From positions 248,001-312,000 of the forward strand of contig NW_004457642.1 of NCBI RefSeq assembly GCF_000203815.1: a stretch of 64,000 bases of DNA. The letters run 5' to 3'. The notes beneath the pieces were generated by a model. That model did not search any database, was not told where the DNA came from, and was given only the letters and a program-made list of their open reading frames with translations. Of this stretch, positions 1 to 13,861 are shown one piece after another (position 1 is the first letter of the stretch; each line of letters starts with the position of its first letter). This DNA comes from Cavenderia fasciculata (taxonomy: Eukaryota; Evosea; Eumycetozoa; Acytosteliales; Cavenderiaceae). The translations under genes were made by a program, and so were the position numbers.

Positions 1-3000
1 ACCTTTGTTCAAGGTATTTATCAATCATTTTACAAGTTCTGTATCACAACTTGACACTTTTTTTTCTTTTCTTTTTTTTTTGTTTTTTTTTATTATTTAC
101 CTATTTGTAGGTTATATTAGTATATATAATGTAACTATCAATGAACAAGGGTATTCTTATTATGTACCAGATAAACAATGTAGAGTTAAATATGTTATGT
201 TGGTCGATTGTGACTATCCCCAAATTCCAACTTTGACATTGACCAATTCGTCGATCAATGTGGCCAGTAGCCAAGCTGTGCTGATATCAATGTTGAATAA
301 TGGTGACCGGAAACTATGGATTGTCACGCTCAACTATCCAATCGGACAAACACCTGCAGTACCAGTGACACTCAAAACGGTTCTTGACCCAACCATTGCA
401 AACTGGGAATTCCCATCCTACTATTGTCCAGACCCCAACAACGATCTCCTTTTCCAAGTGACTCCACCTGAATACCTTCAAGACGGTTTCACCACGAGAT
501 TCGAGCTGCGTATGATTCCCTTTTACCCCATTCTAGATACTATTCAATGCAATTCCCCTTTTTCTGCCATGATGGTTTGTACAAGTAAAGTATTATTACA
601 CATTTATTTACCAACCATAATTAATAGTAATTATTTTCTTCTTTTTTATGTTTATTTATTTTATAGCTTTAGTAAATATAAAACAAGATGGGTATTTAGT
701 AGCATTGTCAACTTTTTATAGGAATAACCAGTCTGGATATACATCACCATTCAACTTGACCTTTGGTGCAACATCAATATTTTCGATTGGTATTCCAATT
801 GTTCCTCGTTACACTGACGACATTGATGCTATTGATTATGTGGTGATTAGTGGAACAGAGACACAGTCACCAATCGAAGCGTTCCCATTGAATATAATGC
901 CAGGTTACTTTATTCCGGTTGGTGCCATGTTTGAGATGACAACAACTAATCCAGACAAAACTTTTTTGTTGTCGAGTGCTCTCAACATTCCAATCATTCC
1001 AGTACAAGGAAATAGTGGTGATGGAATGAAATACCTCTATTCAAGAGTCGCAAGTGACATGATCTCAGGTTTACCAATCGCTTCTAATTCCTACCTCCTA
1101 AACTCTAATACCAGTACATCATTCCCATTATTAGATCAATCATCAATATCTATCCACCAATTAAAGAGTATGTTTATATTATATATATATATATCAATTA
1201 GTATTTTTATTTGCTTACTTTTTTAATTATAATTCAAAGCTCCAAACGCACCAACACTTGCAGGAATTGATATTATAGTAGCAGATAATATTATTAGTCA
1301 AGTTGTGGCACTGTCTCAATGCACCTTTCCCCTAAGATTCAAAGTTGGCCAATCTCCTATCTACTCTATACCTCCACCTTTTGGTTTCAGTGTGATTGGA
1401 GGAGTATCAAAAAGATTCACACTTATATATAATGGAGTTGTATCTCAGAATCTTCAAATGACCTTTTACCAACAAAACCCTAATCTTCAAGATTCACTTT
1501 CCAATACTCGAGCGAATCCAAATTCAGGTTCTATCATTATAGGTATTTATTATTGTCGCTAAGATTTGAAATGATCAATCATTCATTTATAAATATTTAT
1601 TTTTTATATTCTTTTAGATTCCTCTCTGCCAACAGTATCAAATATTCAACTCTTAAAGGTATCAACGAATAGTTTTATTGTAACATTGCAACTTGGTGAT
1701 TCATTGTCTGGTGTTGAGAGTTTTGTTTTCAGGAATACATACTATGGATTGAATACCATTGTCAGTGGTACTATTAATGATGGAATGTTTGTATTTGAAC
1801 ATACTGCTCGTAGTACCGATATAAATGCCCTCGAACTGAGGGTGGTTGATCGTTCCTCCAACTTTTTGTACACCCAATATAATACTTTTGGTACCTATGG
1901 TGAACCAATTCCACCAACTCCAATTATTGATTGTATGTAATATGAATTTCAAAATTCCAAAGGTTTATTTTACTCATTTTTTATACCTTTTTTTTATTTC
2001 TTTAGCAATTGTGACAGCAGAAAACTTTACAATGTTTCAATTTATTCCAAATATTGTTGATACTACCAATGGTCCAATGAATGTATCTCTTGTTTTCAAC
2101 TTGACCAGTAGTCCATTTAATAGATACACAAGTTTGGACTTGGTTTTGATGTTATCACCTTGGTCACCTAGTTTCCAATCGACCTATCGATCGTTAAACA
2201 TTACCGCCAAATCCTACTATCATCCATTGGATCAATTATTTAGATGTGATTTTACTGTACCACAATACACCAATAATATCACATCAGCCTATTACAACTT
2301 TGATCTTTATGGATCACTATTATCATCTATTCAACCATCACTTGTTGCCAAATTTGGTCAAAATGCAACTTTAACCATTCATTCAAATAATTGTAAACTA
2401 TTTTCAAAAGAAAAGATATTATCACTTTTATTCATATATTAATATTTCATTTACATTATAATTTATAATTTTTCTAGCAATGGATAATTTACCACCATAT
2501 TTTGAATCAATGGCACTTCCAACAACACTGGTAGATGGTAAATTAGTTTATGAATTTACAATTGTCGATTATTTGAATGGATTTGATAATGGATCTGTTG
2601 AAATTAGATCCGATGCTTCACCACTTACTCAGGTACTGCGATTTGATAAATCATCACCAGCTTTTATTAGTGGCAACAGTTTTAAATCAAATTGGAGGTT
2701 TGAGATACCAATCGATGTGGATATGTGTCTTTCTCAATCCTACTCTATTGGAAAGACAGAACTATATGATACAGGAGGTTGGGTTTCTAGATACATGTCA
2801 TTTAATTTCAATACATTCAATGCTGGAACCTATTTCCAAACAATTGATGCCTACTTTAACCCATACTATTGGATCAATTAACAAACTTTACAATTCCTTG
2901 TAGTATGTATACATATAAATATTTTATTAAAATCTACAAGATTCTTTTTTTTGGAAAAAAAGTATTTATTATTTATTTTTTTTAAATAGATACAAATGGA

Positions 3001-4776
3001 GATATTGATCCACCAACTATAGTTTCATTTGTGGTTTCTAGAACTACAATGGATGTTGGATCAAATGACAGAACTGTTTCATTCAATTTATCAGTCACTG
3101 ATGGTCCAAGTGGAGTTGGATTGGATGGATATCCAACCATATATTTAATGGGGAATCAAGGTGAATGGTTGGCTGTAGAACCACTGGTCAAGACTACAGG
3201 ATCAGTCTATAATTATAGTGTGACCGTTCCACATGGATTTGGTGTCAATGGTATTCTACTGTCACTGTATGGACTAAGAGACAAGTTACAGAATCTTGGT
3301 GGGCACTCTACATCGTTGTTGAATCAAGCTGGATTCCAATACAAAATCAGTACATCCTATTCTACCAATATCCCATCGATATTTAGTGTTTCTAATCTTT
3401 ACAGTTATCCTTCCAACCTTTCATCGGTGGTTGACTATGAAACCATTACTATTCGTGGAAGAGGATTTGGAAGTGATATCCAAGACTTGACAGTGGCCAT
3501 GCAACAATCTGGTGGTTCTCAACCACTCCTCGTTGTCATTTCCATGGCATATCACATTATTCTATTTGTACAATATGACCCAACAAAAATTGTACCAGGT
3601 TCCAATGTCAGCATTGTTGTCACAAGAGCATCCGGCCAAGATACCTTTTCTGTCACCCCAACCATTTTACCTCCTAGAGTAACCAATTCAGTTCCATCGT
3701 ATGTACCATTTGATCCAAAACAAATACCATGCGCAGTGTCTCCTACCTCGACACTTAATTGTACTGGTAATGGTCAGTGTACATTTGACGGTTGTCTATG
3801 CAACGCTGGATGGTCAGGATTCTATTGCGAGTCAACAGTAATCAATACCGATGAACCAACATTCAATCAAACGTCACCCATTGTTGACATTATTGTAAAT
3901 GATACAAATAGTCATTCGATTATTAAATCAATTATTTCAGTGGTTGCAATCAGAGAGTTGACAATGGATGAAACGGTATTCATAGAGTACAGACCAAAGA
4001 ATTGGACATTAAATATTACAACACCAACCACCGATAATAATAATAGTATTATCATGAATTATCAAACACAGTTGCAAAACATATCAACCATTGTCAATGT
4101 AACGATTGAATGGTTTTCAAAGGATAGTCAAGTTATATTTGCCAATCAAACCATCAGTATTCCAGCAACAAGTACAAAGGTATCGATTGGATTATCATCC
4201 TATCCATTCTATTCATCAACCAATACATTACAAGTTGTTATGAAGACATCGATTGAAGCTGAATATGAATCAGAGTGCTCGACCAAAGAGTATGGTGGTG
4301 GATCAACAAAAGACATGGAATGGATGAAATTGGGAATTGATGACAAAACACTTTGGGGTCAATTCATTAAAAGAGGAATTATCGATAATGATAGAATCAC
4401 ATCAATCACAAATGAAATCCTCACAGATTTTGTTGATGACAGTGCTGGTACAAGTAACAGTAATTCATCATTTACAACAACATTTATTGGATTAAATCTT
4501 CCACACTATTCAGTATCAGCACAATTAGATCCAAACTTTGTTCATTTAATTGATGTCGATAATGATAAAACTGGTGGATCAACATTGGAGTCAATTTGCA
4601 AAGCCAAAGACAATGGATTGACAATGGGCCAAATTGCTGGTATTGTTGTTGGATGTATTGCTGCTGCAGCCATTGCCACTGCAACTACAATCTACCTCGT
4701 TCATCGTAGACGTAAACTTAAATCAAATCGAAATATGCAACAAAGATTATCAAGAGTTGAAAAACAAATGAACTAA
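1..4776 (+). CDS. ComC-like TIG/EGF single-pass membrane protein, 5' partial, one apparent frameshift
   Basis: The 5' end lies outside the window. Exons as read: 1-13, 111-584, 667-1167, 1240-1542, 1618-1932, 2006-2392, 2478-about 2902 and 2990-4776, all joined at phase 1 GT-AG introns, giving roughly 1400 residues. The ectodomain is a run of beta-sandwich-like segments without the leucine-rich part seen in its relatives. The last exon carries one EGF-like module (CTGNGQCTFDGCLCNAGW core) near 3760-3835, a conserved membrane-proximal domain, a transmembrane helix (GQIAGIVVGCIAAAAIATAT) near 4628-4695 and a short basic tail. The reading frame stops at 2879-2881 but continues naturally one frame over (QLTNFTIPC) to a GTATGT donor at 2903, so one base seems to be missing. 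Either a sequence error or a recent mutation fits. The relation to dictyostelid ComC-type proteins is by pattern recognition. Confidence 0.8.
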
Positions 4777-4828
4777 TATCTTGATGAGTAAATAATAAAA
4801 AAAAAAAGTAAATCCAATCATCTTTTAT

Positions 4829-7039
4829 TTAGATTTGATACTCTGACATGAGACCAAAATTGGAGAGAAAGGTGGGGTTGGTGATGTGAGTGATAAACTG
4901 TTTGTCAAAGCTGACAGAGTTTGGGGAGAATTCGCTTGTTGTGATCCAAAGAAATTGTTCATGGGAAATTGACAAGCTATTGTTTTTGTAAAGATTACTA
5001 CGGACGTCGGATACCTTCCAATTGTTTGGGTGACTATCTGCGACTGTTGACTGGCAACATGTGAGAGTTTGGCTAGTGGCATCCCAAAAGAACCAATCGA
5101 CTGCTTTTTTAAAGTTTGGCATGATTGGTACCAACAATGAGTTATTGGACCAATCCACTCCTTCGAATTGATGGTTGGTGATGTATTGTGTTGAATTGTA
5201 TCTAAAAATCATTGTTTTCCTATTGATATATTTTGTTTCGATTAATCCATAATTAATGCTTTTGGTATTTGGATTCTTTTTGCACTGCATTTCATCAATC
5301 TCCCACTTGATGTCTTTGTTGACCAAAGTCTCCAAAACTTGAATGATGTACTTTTCCACTGTACTTCCTCTAACTTCTTTTGAGGATTTGACTGTCTTGT
5401 TAAAGATTTGGCGATACAGTTTCGTAGAGACAATCTGATACGATTCGTTACCAAGGTATCGATTTCTTAACACAGTTTGAACTAATGGAATGATAGGAAC
5501 AATTTGATAATCTGATTTCCTTATGTACATTAACTGTTGATTGATGGTGACTGAGTGTTGTGCCGTAGCAGGATCGCCAATGTCCATCAAAAAGATCGCA
5601 CGCATGTAATCAGTTTCTTGAACCTTGAACTTGACAAACTCCAAGAGAAAGTAGTTGTCTTGATCTATAATCATTCTAGTACTTTGATTTTTATACCTAG
5701 ACAACACTTTAGAAACATCAAGATGTTTGTTCTCCTTGGAAATCTTCCAAATCTCCTTTACCTCACCTCTGCATAGTATGTATTAAATTAATAGACAAAC
5801 TACATGGTCGACTAGTATAGTAGATCTTTTAATATATATACAAACGGTATATAATTTGTCAAGTATTTGATTTCTTCGAGATGGTCTATTGTCAACTTGC
5901 CAGAGAATTCTTTGTTGGATTCGATTTCCCTCCAAGTTTTGAACTCAGTGTGGTTGAATCCAACGACAAACAAAAAGATTGGCCACCCTCTGTCTTTGAC
6001 CTTCTTGTTGTTCGATGAGCCAGAGATAACGGTGAGATGTCTGTACCAGTGCTCGCCGACTACCAGGTATCGCTCTGGCATTGAGTATGGGAAAGTAGTT
6101 CGGTCCTGATCGGACAATCCGTTGTGTTGGTCAAAGAATGTATAAATGTGAAGATTTTTGTTGTTGCAGTACATGGCCACACTATTCAAGAATTCAGTAA
6201 ATGACTCCTCGGTATTTAATATCTTGAATCTCTTGAGGTATTGGTCGATGAAATCATCGTTTGAGATGGAGAATGCAAAGATGATTGAGTCGAGAAAGAA
6301 CTTGTATCCATTACCAGATCTTGCCCATTCTCGGCAATCGGGAATGTAAACGACTCGATTGTCTTTCTCCAGTCGAAGTTTCATCACTATATGAAACAAG
6401 GAGTGCGACTTTCCAACTCCTTGAGGACCTTGAACACAGATACCTCGAGCTTTTCCAACTTTATCTACAATGAATTCCTCCAACTCTTTTGTAGTCGTGC
6501 GATTGACCAACTGAACCAAATCGTCATTGTATTCAAAACGTGATCTATCAGATGATCTTGCAAATGGATCAAATGGAAGGTTAATGACACTTGACCCAAA
6601 ATTAGCTTTTTTAAGCCCAAGTTGAATATCATTTGATTCTCTCCCTCTCTTGAGATTGATATGTTCTAAAAGAAAACAAAAACAAAAACAAATGATTAGT
6701 ATTAATAGATCTGTTCTTCATTATAATGTGAGTGATAGAGACTCTCGTATCTATGTTTCGGCCCAACCATCACAAGGTATGAAACAACTTCACTCTATGT
6801 TTCATACCTTGTGATGGTTGGGCCGAAACATAGATACGAGAGAGTTCGGTATCAACAGCGGTATCTGGTTCTAGGAGTGATGTCAAGGTTGGGTCTTTGT
6901 ACAAATGGATTGGAGTATCCCAAATACCGAGCTCTTTGGACGCTTTGATGATGGGTTTGAGACGACCGTAGTTGGTTGTATCATTGAAGATGATTTCATC
7001 CTTGTTGTTGCCAAACACAACCCTACAAGTGAAAGGCAT
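4829..7039 (-). CDS. Crinkler (CRN) family protein: ubiquitin-like header, P-loop NTPase, REase-like C-terminus
   Basis: Three exons, 7039-6808, 6665-5846 and 5768-4829, give 663 residues in whole codons. The first ATG used is 7039 (MPFTCRVVFGN). Residues 1-77 resemble the ubiquitin-like CRN header. A Walker A motif GPQGVGKSHSLF lies in exon 2 near 6440-6405, followed by a conserved acidic NTPase region. The C-terminal third has VDWFFWD followed by CQSTVADSHP, recalling the D...QxT...H pattern of the nuclease-like domain of CRNs. CRN proteins of oomycetes and other eukaryotes are effector or conflict proteins that can act in the nucleus; that is family knowledge, and the role here is unknown. 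No stop or frame break is visible. The 3' end lies 52 bp from the convergent 1-4776 gene. The exon 2/3 junction is the least certain, since an alternative donor at the GTATAT after TTT also keeps the frame. Confidence 0.82.
6742..6842. repeat. Perfect 44-bp inverted repeat across the Crinkler exon 1 donor
   Basis: Arms 6742-6785 and 6799-6842 are exact reverse complements with a 13-base loop. The right arm is the end of Crinkler exon 1 plus its GTATGA donor; the left arm is an inverted copy inside intron 1. It is either a hairpin-forming inverted duplication or a read or assembly fold-back. Confidence 0.97.
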
Positions 7040-7352
7040 TGTGATATGAGAGATAAATGTATCCAATATTGATAAATATGAGTGCTATAACGTGCAATAT
7101 AATATAATATAATATACTATAACTAATAAAACATATTATTATAATAATAACATATTATTATGATAACAAGAAGAAAAAAGAATAAATAGAATAAAAATTG
7201 AAGATGAAATTCTTTCACCTGAACCATTATTCAAAAAAAATAAATAAAAAAGTACAAATGTAAATTAAAAATTAATTAACTATTTATTTTAAAATAGAGA
7301 GAGAGATACATAATAATTGTACATGTATGATAATTGTTTTGTTTTGTTTTGT
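7040..7352. other. Intergenic, AT-rich
   Basis: The region lies between the Crinkler start and the 3' end of the FAD gene. It holds TAATA-type simple repeats near 7098-7160 and poly(A)-like runs. No gene is seen. Confidence 0.7.
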
Positions 7353-10300
7353 TTAATAAGTGAAACCACCAACAGCAGAACCTTTTCTAATACCTTGAGG
7401 AACAAAACCAAATGGATGAGTTTTTGAAGGAACATGACCCATCAAACCAGCAGCACCCATTGAAAGTTGATCTGGAAGTTGAGAGATATTGAAAGATCTG
7501 AGACCTGGAGCATGGTCTGGTTTGGGGACGGTGCCAGTGGGATGGTCGGCTTCTTCGATGGTGCCCCACTTTTCACGCAATTCGATACGCTTGTCAACGA
7601 GACCATTGTGCTCGAGGATTTGGTCGACGGCACGGTAGGCAGAACTGAGACTGCCGACAACCCATCCGTGATGGACCGAGCTACCCTCACCGCTGACATG
7701 GAAGAGTCCGTTGGCCTCTGGCTTGACGAGCGATGGGAAGAGAGATGAGAACTGTCCTGGACCATAGAGAGCAAAGGCACCCATACTGTCACCATCATCA
7801 TACCAGTCCCAAGCTTGCACAGCCTTGTCCTTGGACATACCACCGAGTTGATCGACGAGGAATTGTTCCGAGACATCATGGATCTCGGCCAAGTTGGCAA
7901 AGACAATGTCGATCAATTGGGCCTTGTTGGAAGGGAGGAGTGCACCGATTCTAGCGGCATCCTGAGCCCATGTATACGAGGCGATCAAGACACCTGGAGC
8001 ATTTGGATCTTCAACACCGTATGATGGGTAGACAACAGTACGGAGTGGGAGATCAGTGGATGACTTGCCACCCTTGAAATGCTTGCCCTTCATGATGGTT
8101 GGGTCCTGCCACCAACGCTTGGCAAAACGAACGGCGATCTTGCACGACTGGTCATAGTGGAGTGTACGAATGGCCACACGCTTCTTGTGCGACATTTTCA
8201 AGTCCTTCAAATTCATCTTGCGCAAACAGGACAATGGCACGGTCGAGATGACATGGTCGTAGGTCAACGGGGTGGGGTCGCCCGCAACATTGATAGTCAA
8301 CTGGGTCTTGTCGGCAGTGGGCGAGATCTTGGTGACACGCTTGCCCTTGGAGATGGTACCCTTGATGACCTTCTCCATCGCCTTGACCATTTCAACAGAG
8401 CCACCATCAATGCACTTCCAAGTCTGGCCTGAAAAGTCAAAGTAATCCATGATGGATTCGGAAAAGGCTTGGTCGTAGAGACCAGAGGCAGAGTCCATTG
8501 TTTCACACCATGAAATGACTGGCTCGGGGTACCCCTTGGTCGCCTGACCCTTGACTCTGAGGTTCTCGGGTGCATCAAAGTTGCCAAGATAACTTCTGGT
8601 CGAGTGACTGTCGGCAGCCATCAACTTTTCAAAACCAGTGTCAAAATCGTCTTCAAGGTCCTTGGCGAAACGGTCATACACCATGTACAACCAATCCGAG
8701 TATGGTTGTTCAGCAAATACATCTGGCACGGCAGTTCCCAACCCACCATTATTCTTGTCGGCAAAGAACAATGGATCCTTTTCCAAAGTATCTTGTGAAA
8801 ATATTCTCTTGCCATTGTAATAGACAATGTTATTGTCGGCTGACAAATGGTATGGTTCCGTCTTGATCTCATGTCCCTTTTGTTTAAGTTTATTAAACAA
8901 ACTCCAATGTTGTTGTCCAATTACACGATCCATAATTGGAATTTCTGGATATCTACAAAGTAAATAAAAAGAAGTATATTAATATTAATATTAATCAATT
9001 GTTGATTGATTTGATATATTGTTGATTGATTTGATTTTTACCTCATAGCACCAAAATCAACATAATCAAAAGGTTTGTCGGAATATTTGTAAGTATAAAT
9101 TCTACCTCCAATTCTGGTGTTGTTACTTTCGAGGATATGATACTTGATACCGAGTTCATCGAGAATCATGCCAGAGTAGAGACCAGACATACCGGCACCG
9201 ATGATACCAATGTTGAGATCTTGGAATTTCTTTTGGCACTTTTGTTTGGCCATTAGCGGATCGGATGGACTGGCTTGTGGAGCGGGGTGTATTGATGCTT
9301 TGAGTTGGTGGGCAGCATCTTTGATGGCTTGTGCCTTACTCAAACAACGGTTGGCATAGTACCCACGCATGGAAAAGACCGATGGTGCAAAGTTGCCTGG
9401 TGTAGTGGTACGTGAAGGAGCTCTAAACAATTGAGTTAGAACTGGGTGTGGAACGGCATTGGAGAATGTTTGTGGTGATGTTACACTTGATAGAGGAGTG
9501 GTCGAGCTGGTAGGAGTTGGAGTGGTTGGATTGAGATACTTGATCATACGATTATTTCCACGAGTAATCTTAAAGTGTGAAATATCGTATTTGGTGGTAC
9601 CGTCAACCAACAGTTCTTTGAGAATACGACCGATTAATGGTACAAACTTCATAGCCCAACCGGCAGTAAACACGACAATGTTGGGGTGTTGTGGGATATG
9701 ATCTAAAACAAACATATTGTCGTAGACGTTGGTTTGAAGGGCACTGCCACAAAAGATGGGGGTTGGGTCGAGCCCGGGCAGATGCTTCTCGACAAACTTG
9801 CGCGTCAATGAAATGTCGGCGTCTTCGACCTTCCACGTGGCTTGGTCGGGGTCCGTGATCTTGCGCTTGGCATCGTCGAGTGCGACACGGCAGGCATTGG
9901 CAGGTCCCCATGGGAGGGCTGGGAAGCCGTAAAAGAGGTTGCTGGTGCCGTCTTGGTTGTTCTCTTCGAATTGGAACCACATCGACTTGAAAAGGGTGCC
10001 TTGGGGACCGGCATTACTGCTAAAGTAACTGTACATCATCTCCCAAATATCGAGATCCAACTCAAACCCAAACGAAGGTCTGAGCACATGGTTGGTGTAA
10101 GCACCGCAGGTAATGGCAGCCTTGATAGCTTCAATGGTGACCGGGTTGGTTGCGCCAGATAGTCTGACCTCGATAACAACCTTGTCGGTGCCAACTGGTG
10201 TCATCTTGGTGACTGGAGCCTGTTGTACTAGCTGGACACCATACGATTGACACATACGATAGAGCGTACGAAGCAACAGTGGGAGGTTGATACACCCATT

Positions 10301-10859
10301 GTCGGGAGACCACAATCCTTCATAGGTCGATGGCAAGTTTCTGAATGGGAACTCATCCATGATTTGTTTCGAGTCTAGTTGACGGTACGGCATACCCAAA
10401 CGAATCAAATTCTCAATGGGACCGTTCAAAGTGCCTTCAGGGCCTCCAGCTCCATACTCTGGGTTACCAAAATTCAATAAACCTCCCATCCAAACTAATG
10501 ATTCAGCTGAATCATTCTCTAATTCTGTCCATAATCCAAGTGTCTCTTTTGCCAAGTCTAAAATAAAATAAAAATAGAAAAAAATATTAATAATTATTAT
10601 TTGTTTGATTGTTTGTATGTATGTATGTTTTTATAATTAGACATTTACCAGCCATAAAATCTTCGGTATACATTGATCTTAACATTCTGACCAAATCACC
10701 AGAGCTACCAGATGGATGGAAAAAGTTAGATCTTTCTAAAAGTACAACCTTTTTACCATCCTTGGCCAAGTTATAGGCGGTTGATAAACCGATTGGTCCA
10801 CCTCCAATGACGGCCACATCAAATTTATCACCTTGTTTAATAGTAGGTAGTGCTGACAT
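7353..10859 (-). CDS. Tandem FAD oxidoreductase: DAO-type domain fused to flavin amine oxidase
   Basis: Exons 10859-10649, 10557-9042 and 8952-7353 give 1108 residues in whole codons. The N-terminal half starts with a dinucleotide-binding motif (VAVIGGGPIGLSTAYNLAKD, residues about 14-33) and looks like a sarcosine or N-methyltryptophan oxidase-type DAO domain ending near TAGWAMKFVPLIGRILKELL. A Ser/Thr/Pro-rich linker follows. A second FAD motif (IGIIGAGMSGLYSGMILDEL, residues about 515-535) opens a monoamine or L-amino acid oxidase-type domain, with GGRIYT and the C-terminal FAD-contact region GEGSSVHHGWVVGSL. Both halves contain both ends of their Rossmann FAD folds, so both may be active on amine or amino acid substrates with H2O2 release; this is inference. 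The intron between exons 2 and 3 falls inside the second domain and joins it in frame, which supports a real fusion rather than two genes. Confidence 0.88.
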
Positions 10860-12348
10860 GTTTTTAGTTTTAATATATTATATTACCTAAAAGAATAAGG
10901 ATGGAAAGAAAAAAAGGATGGGGGATGAGTTAGTTAAATATTGGTAAATAAATAAAGTATTGTAAAATATTATAACTTGAAACATACAATTAAAATGAAT
11001 GAATATAATAAATATAAATATAAATATAGATATAACTTTATCTATTTGTTCAAATCCCAACAACTAATGATTATTATCTCTATCTTTGTTGTTTGAAATG
11101 ATATCAAATGAAATTGGTTGTTGGTTAAATCCTTTGGTAATCAAACCTCGGATGGGGTGGTGGTAGATTACATTTGACTCCTAACTTGAATCCTTTAACA
11201 GTGACACAGTTGTTGTAGTTGTAAAGGATCCTTTTCTAACCAGTAGTTAAAATGATTGATCTGCCACCAATCAGCTGACCAACTTACATGTCTGTGGAAA
11301 ATTCCTTTTTTACACTTTTTTTCATTGTGGGGTTAACCACAACAACCCAATGAACACACATTGACTCTGATTTGTGGGCGGGTGGTTTCATGTCACAGTT
11401 GATTGATTTATAAATCTCTTTTTGGCATTGTGTGTGTGTTGTGTCTATCACATGAGGTAGGAGGGTTGAATGAAGATATACATGTGGGGGTCGTTGAACT
11501 GCAGCAATCGATTGTTGGTTAACCACCATCATCTTATCTGTTATTCTTTTGATTGGATTGAATGAATGAGCGGTTCATTGTCCAAACAAATAAGATTATT
11601 ATATGTTGTAATATATATATACGTATAATATATATATATATATATATATGTACGATCAAAAGTTTGTTGCAAAAAATGAAATGAAACGAATGAAATTGAA
11701 CAGAAGACTGAGTCGCGCAACTATATTATATAATGTATAAAATTTTGATAAGTAAGTATTCCCTACTTACTCTTTTGAATGATCAATATCTCTCTCTCTC
11801 TCTCTTAGGAGGTGACGATGATTGTAATGACAATGATTGATGTAACAATTGTATCCAAGAGAGGAATGAATGAATCGATAGCATCTTTCTGCTTTCTAAT
11901 TCTCTAGCTAGCGATCTCCGGTGGTGCCTGTTGTCTCTCGATCTAATTTAATGAGTTTGACATTGTTCTATATTCTTCTTTTACTCAGATTTAAGATATC
12001 TTTGTCTTTTACACAGATATTAATATAAACAATAAAGCGAAATAAAATTTTATAAAGATTTTGAAGGAAAGAAGCACATCCCTTTTGATGATCAAGTCGT
12101 TGCCCACAAAATTAATTTGTTCTTTCTTTCTATTCATAGTTTGCTTTCATCATTAAAGCACACAAAGAACAGAAGCAATTTCGATTAGAAATATCTATTT
12201 TAAAAATGAATCATCATGATCTTAAATATCTTTAGGGGATGGTACCTACCTTCTCCGATATTGCTCCTCCTCCTTCTCCTCCTCTCTACTCTTTACTTGT
12301 TTAGTATACTTTATAATATTTTATTTAAATATATATGTATATGTAACC
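10860..12348. other. Long divergent intergenic region
   Basis: About 1.5 kb separates two divergently transcribed genes (FAD oxidase to the left, ComC-like gene to the right). It contains AT dinucleotide runs near 11610-11650, a CT run near 11790-11806 and T-rich pyrimidine stretches near 12250-12300. No convincing coding sequence is seen; it probably holds two promoters. Confidence 0.6.
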
Positions 12349-13825
12349 ATGTCTAGCAATAGTACATTTTATTACTATTTATTTATTGTATTTCTATCAC
12401 TATGTATATTTCATACTCATGTTGGTGACGCACAATCAGTTCTACCAGATGATGAACTTCAATCTGCCATTTGGATCATTAGACAGTAAGTACTATCAAT
12501 TAATCAATCTATCAGCTGATACCTATCACTCACTAACCTATATTTCAATTACATTAGATATGGTTGTTCATTTATTACTCAAACACAAGCAGGAATATGT
12601 GGTTCTGCCTCTTTTACATGTGAGGACACTCCAACAGGCTATCACATTGTATTAATGTACGTACAAACAAACAAACATAGAATATGAAGATGTTCTTCAA
12701 GTATACGTGACAACTGAAATTAACATTTATTATTTTCTATCTATCTATCTATCTATCTATCTATAGTCAGATAACAGGAGGACCATATGTTTATTGTGGT
12801 GATCCTCAGTCCAATATAACAACATTTTCATTCCCAGAGCTGACAACGTAAGTTTGATCAATCGATTGACGATTTATTATTGCTTTATATTAACATTTAA
12901 TTAATTAATGTATTAATATAATATTAACTTTGTTAAACTATAGAGCCTATATTTTAACTGGCGCAGGAGTATTCGACTCAGCTTTAAATGTACTGGATAA
13001 ATTACAAAATCTTCCAAAACTTGGATACATTAGGTATTGTTCAAAAGAAATATTATTATTATTATTATTATTTACTTATTTGTTTATTTATTTTAGTATT
13101 TCTGATATAAATTTAAGGGTATTTCCAACATCATTTCCTACAGGACTTCCATTACTTAGAACGTTGGATTTAAGTTTCGCTGGAACTAGTATTCCTCCAA
13201 TCATTGCGATCGTTGAAAGTCCATTGCTTACCGGATTGTATATAAAGAGCCTTCTATTAAACGACCTCTCCAGTCTCCCATTGTGGGCAGTCCCATCTCT
13301 CGACTCTATCGAATTGACGTTTGGTGCTCCCACAGTGCCATTTGAAATTAACATTAATCAAAATTCATTCCCTGTACTAAACTATTTGTATGTAATTTAA
13401 AATAATTTGATACCAAACCAAACCAAACCAAACCAAACTAATTAAATTAAATGAATTTCATTCTCAGGAGTATTGATGTTGCATCTCAAAAAAATATAGT
13501 AGTCACCGTTAATATAGTTTCTGATATAATGAGGTCAATGTATGTAGTACGACACTTTGACTTGTGAAGGATTAAAAAAAAAGAAAAGATATTCATTAAT
13601 TTTTTTTCTTTTTTTTTTTTCAAAGTATTTTAAAAGGATATGTTGGAGCCTATCTATTAAACCTTTCAAATACAACAAGTTTAAATCAAATTAGCATAGC
13701 TGGATTTGGATCTAAAATCTCCCCTCCCATTTCTTTTCCAAATTTTCCAAAGTTGCTAACTTTGTAAGTCAAAACTAACCCAAATAACATTCAAAAATAA
13801 TGATATTTATATTAATTTTAAATAA

Positions 13826-13861
<36 letters not shown>

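Noticed and set aside
11284-11532. 82-codon minus-strand open frame in the intergenic region
   Set aside because: No protein-like composition, no splice partners and no recognisable domain; probably chance.
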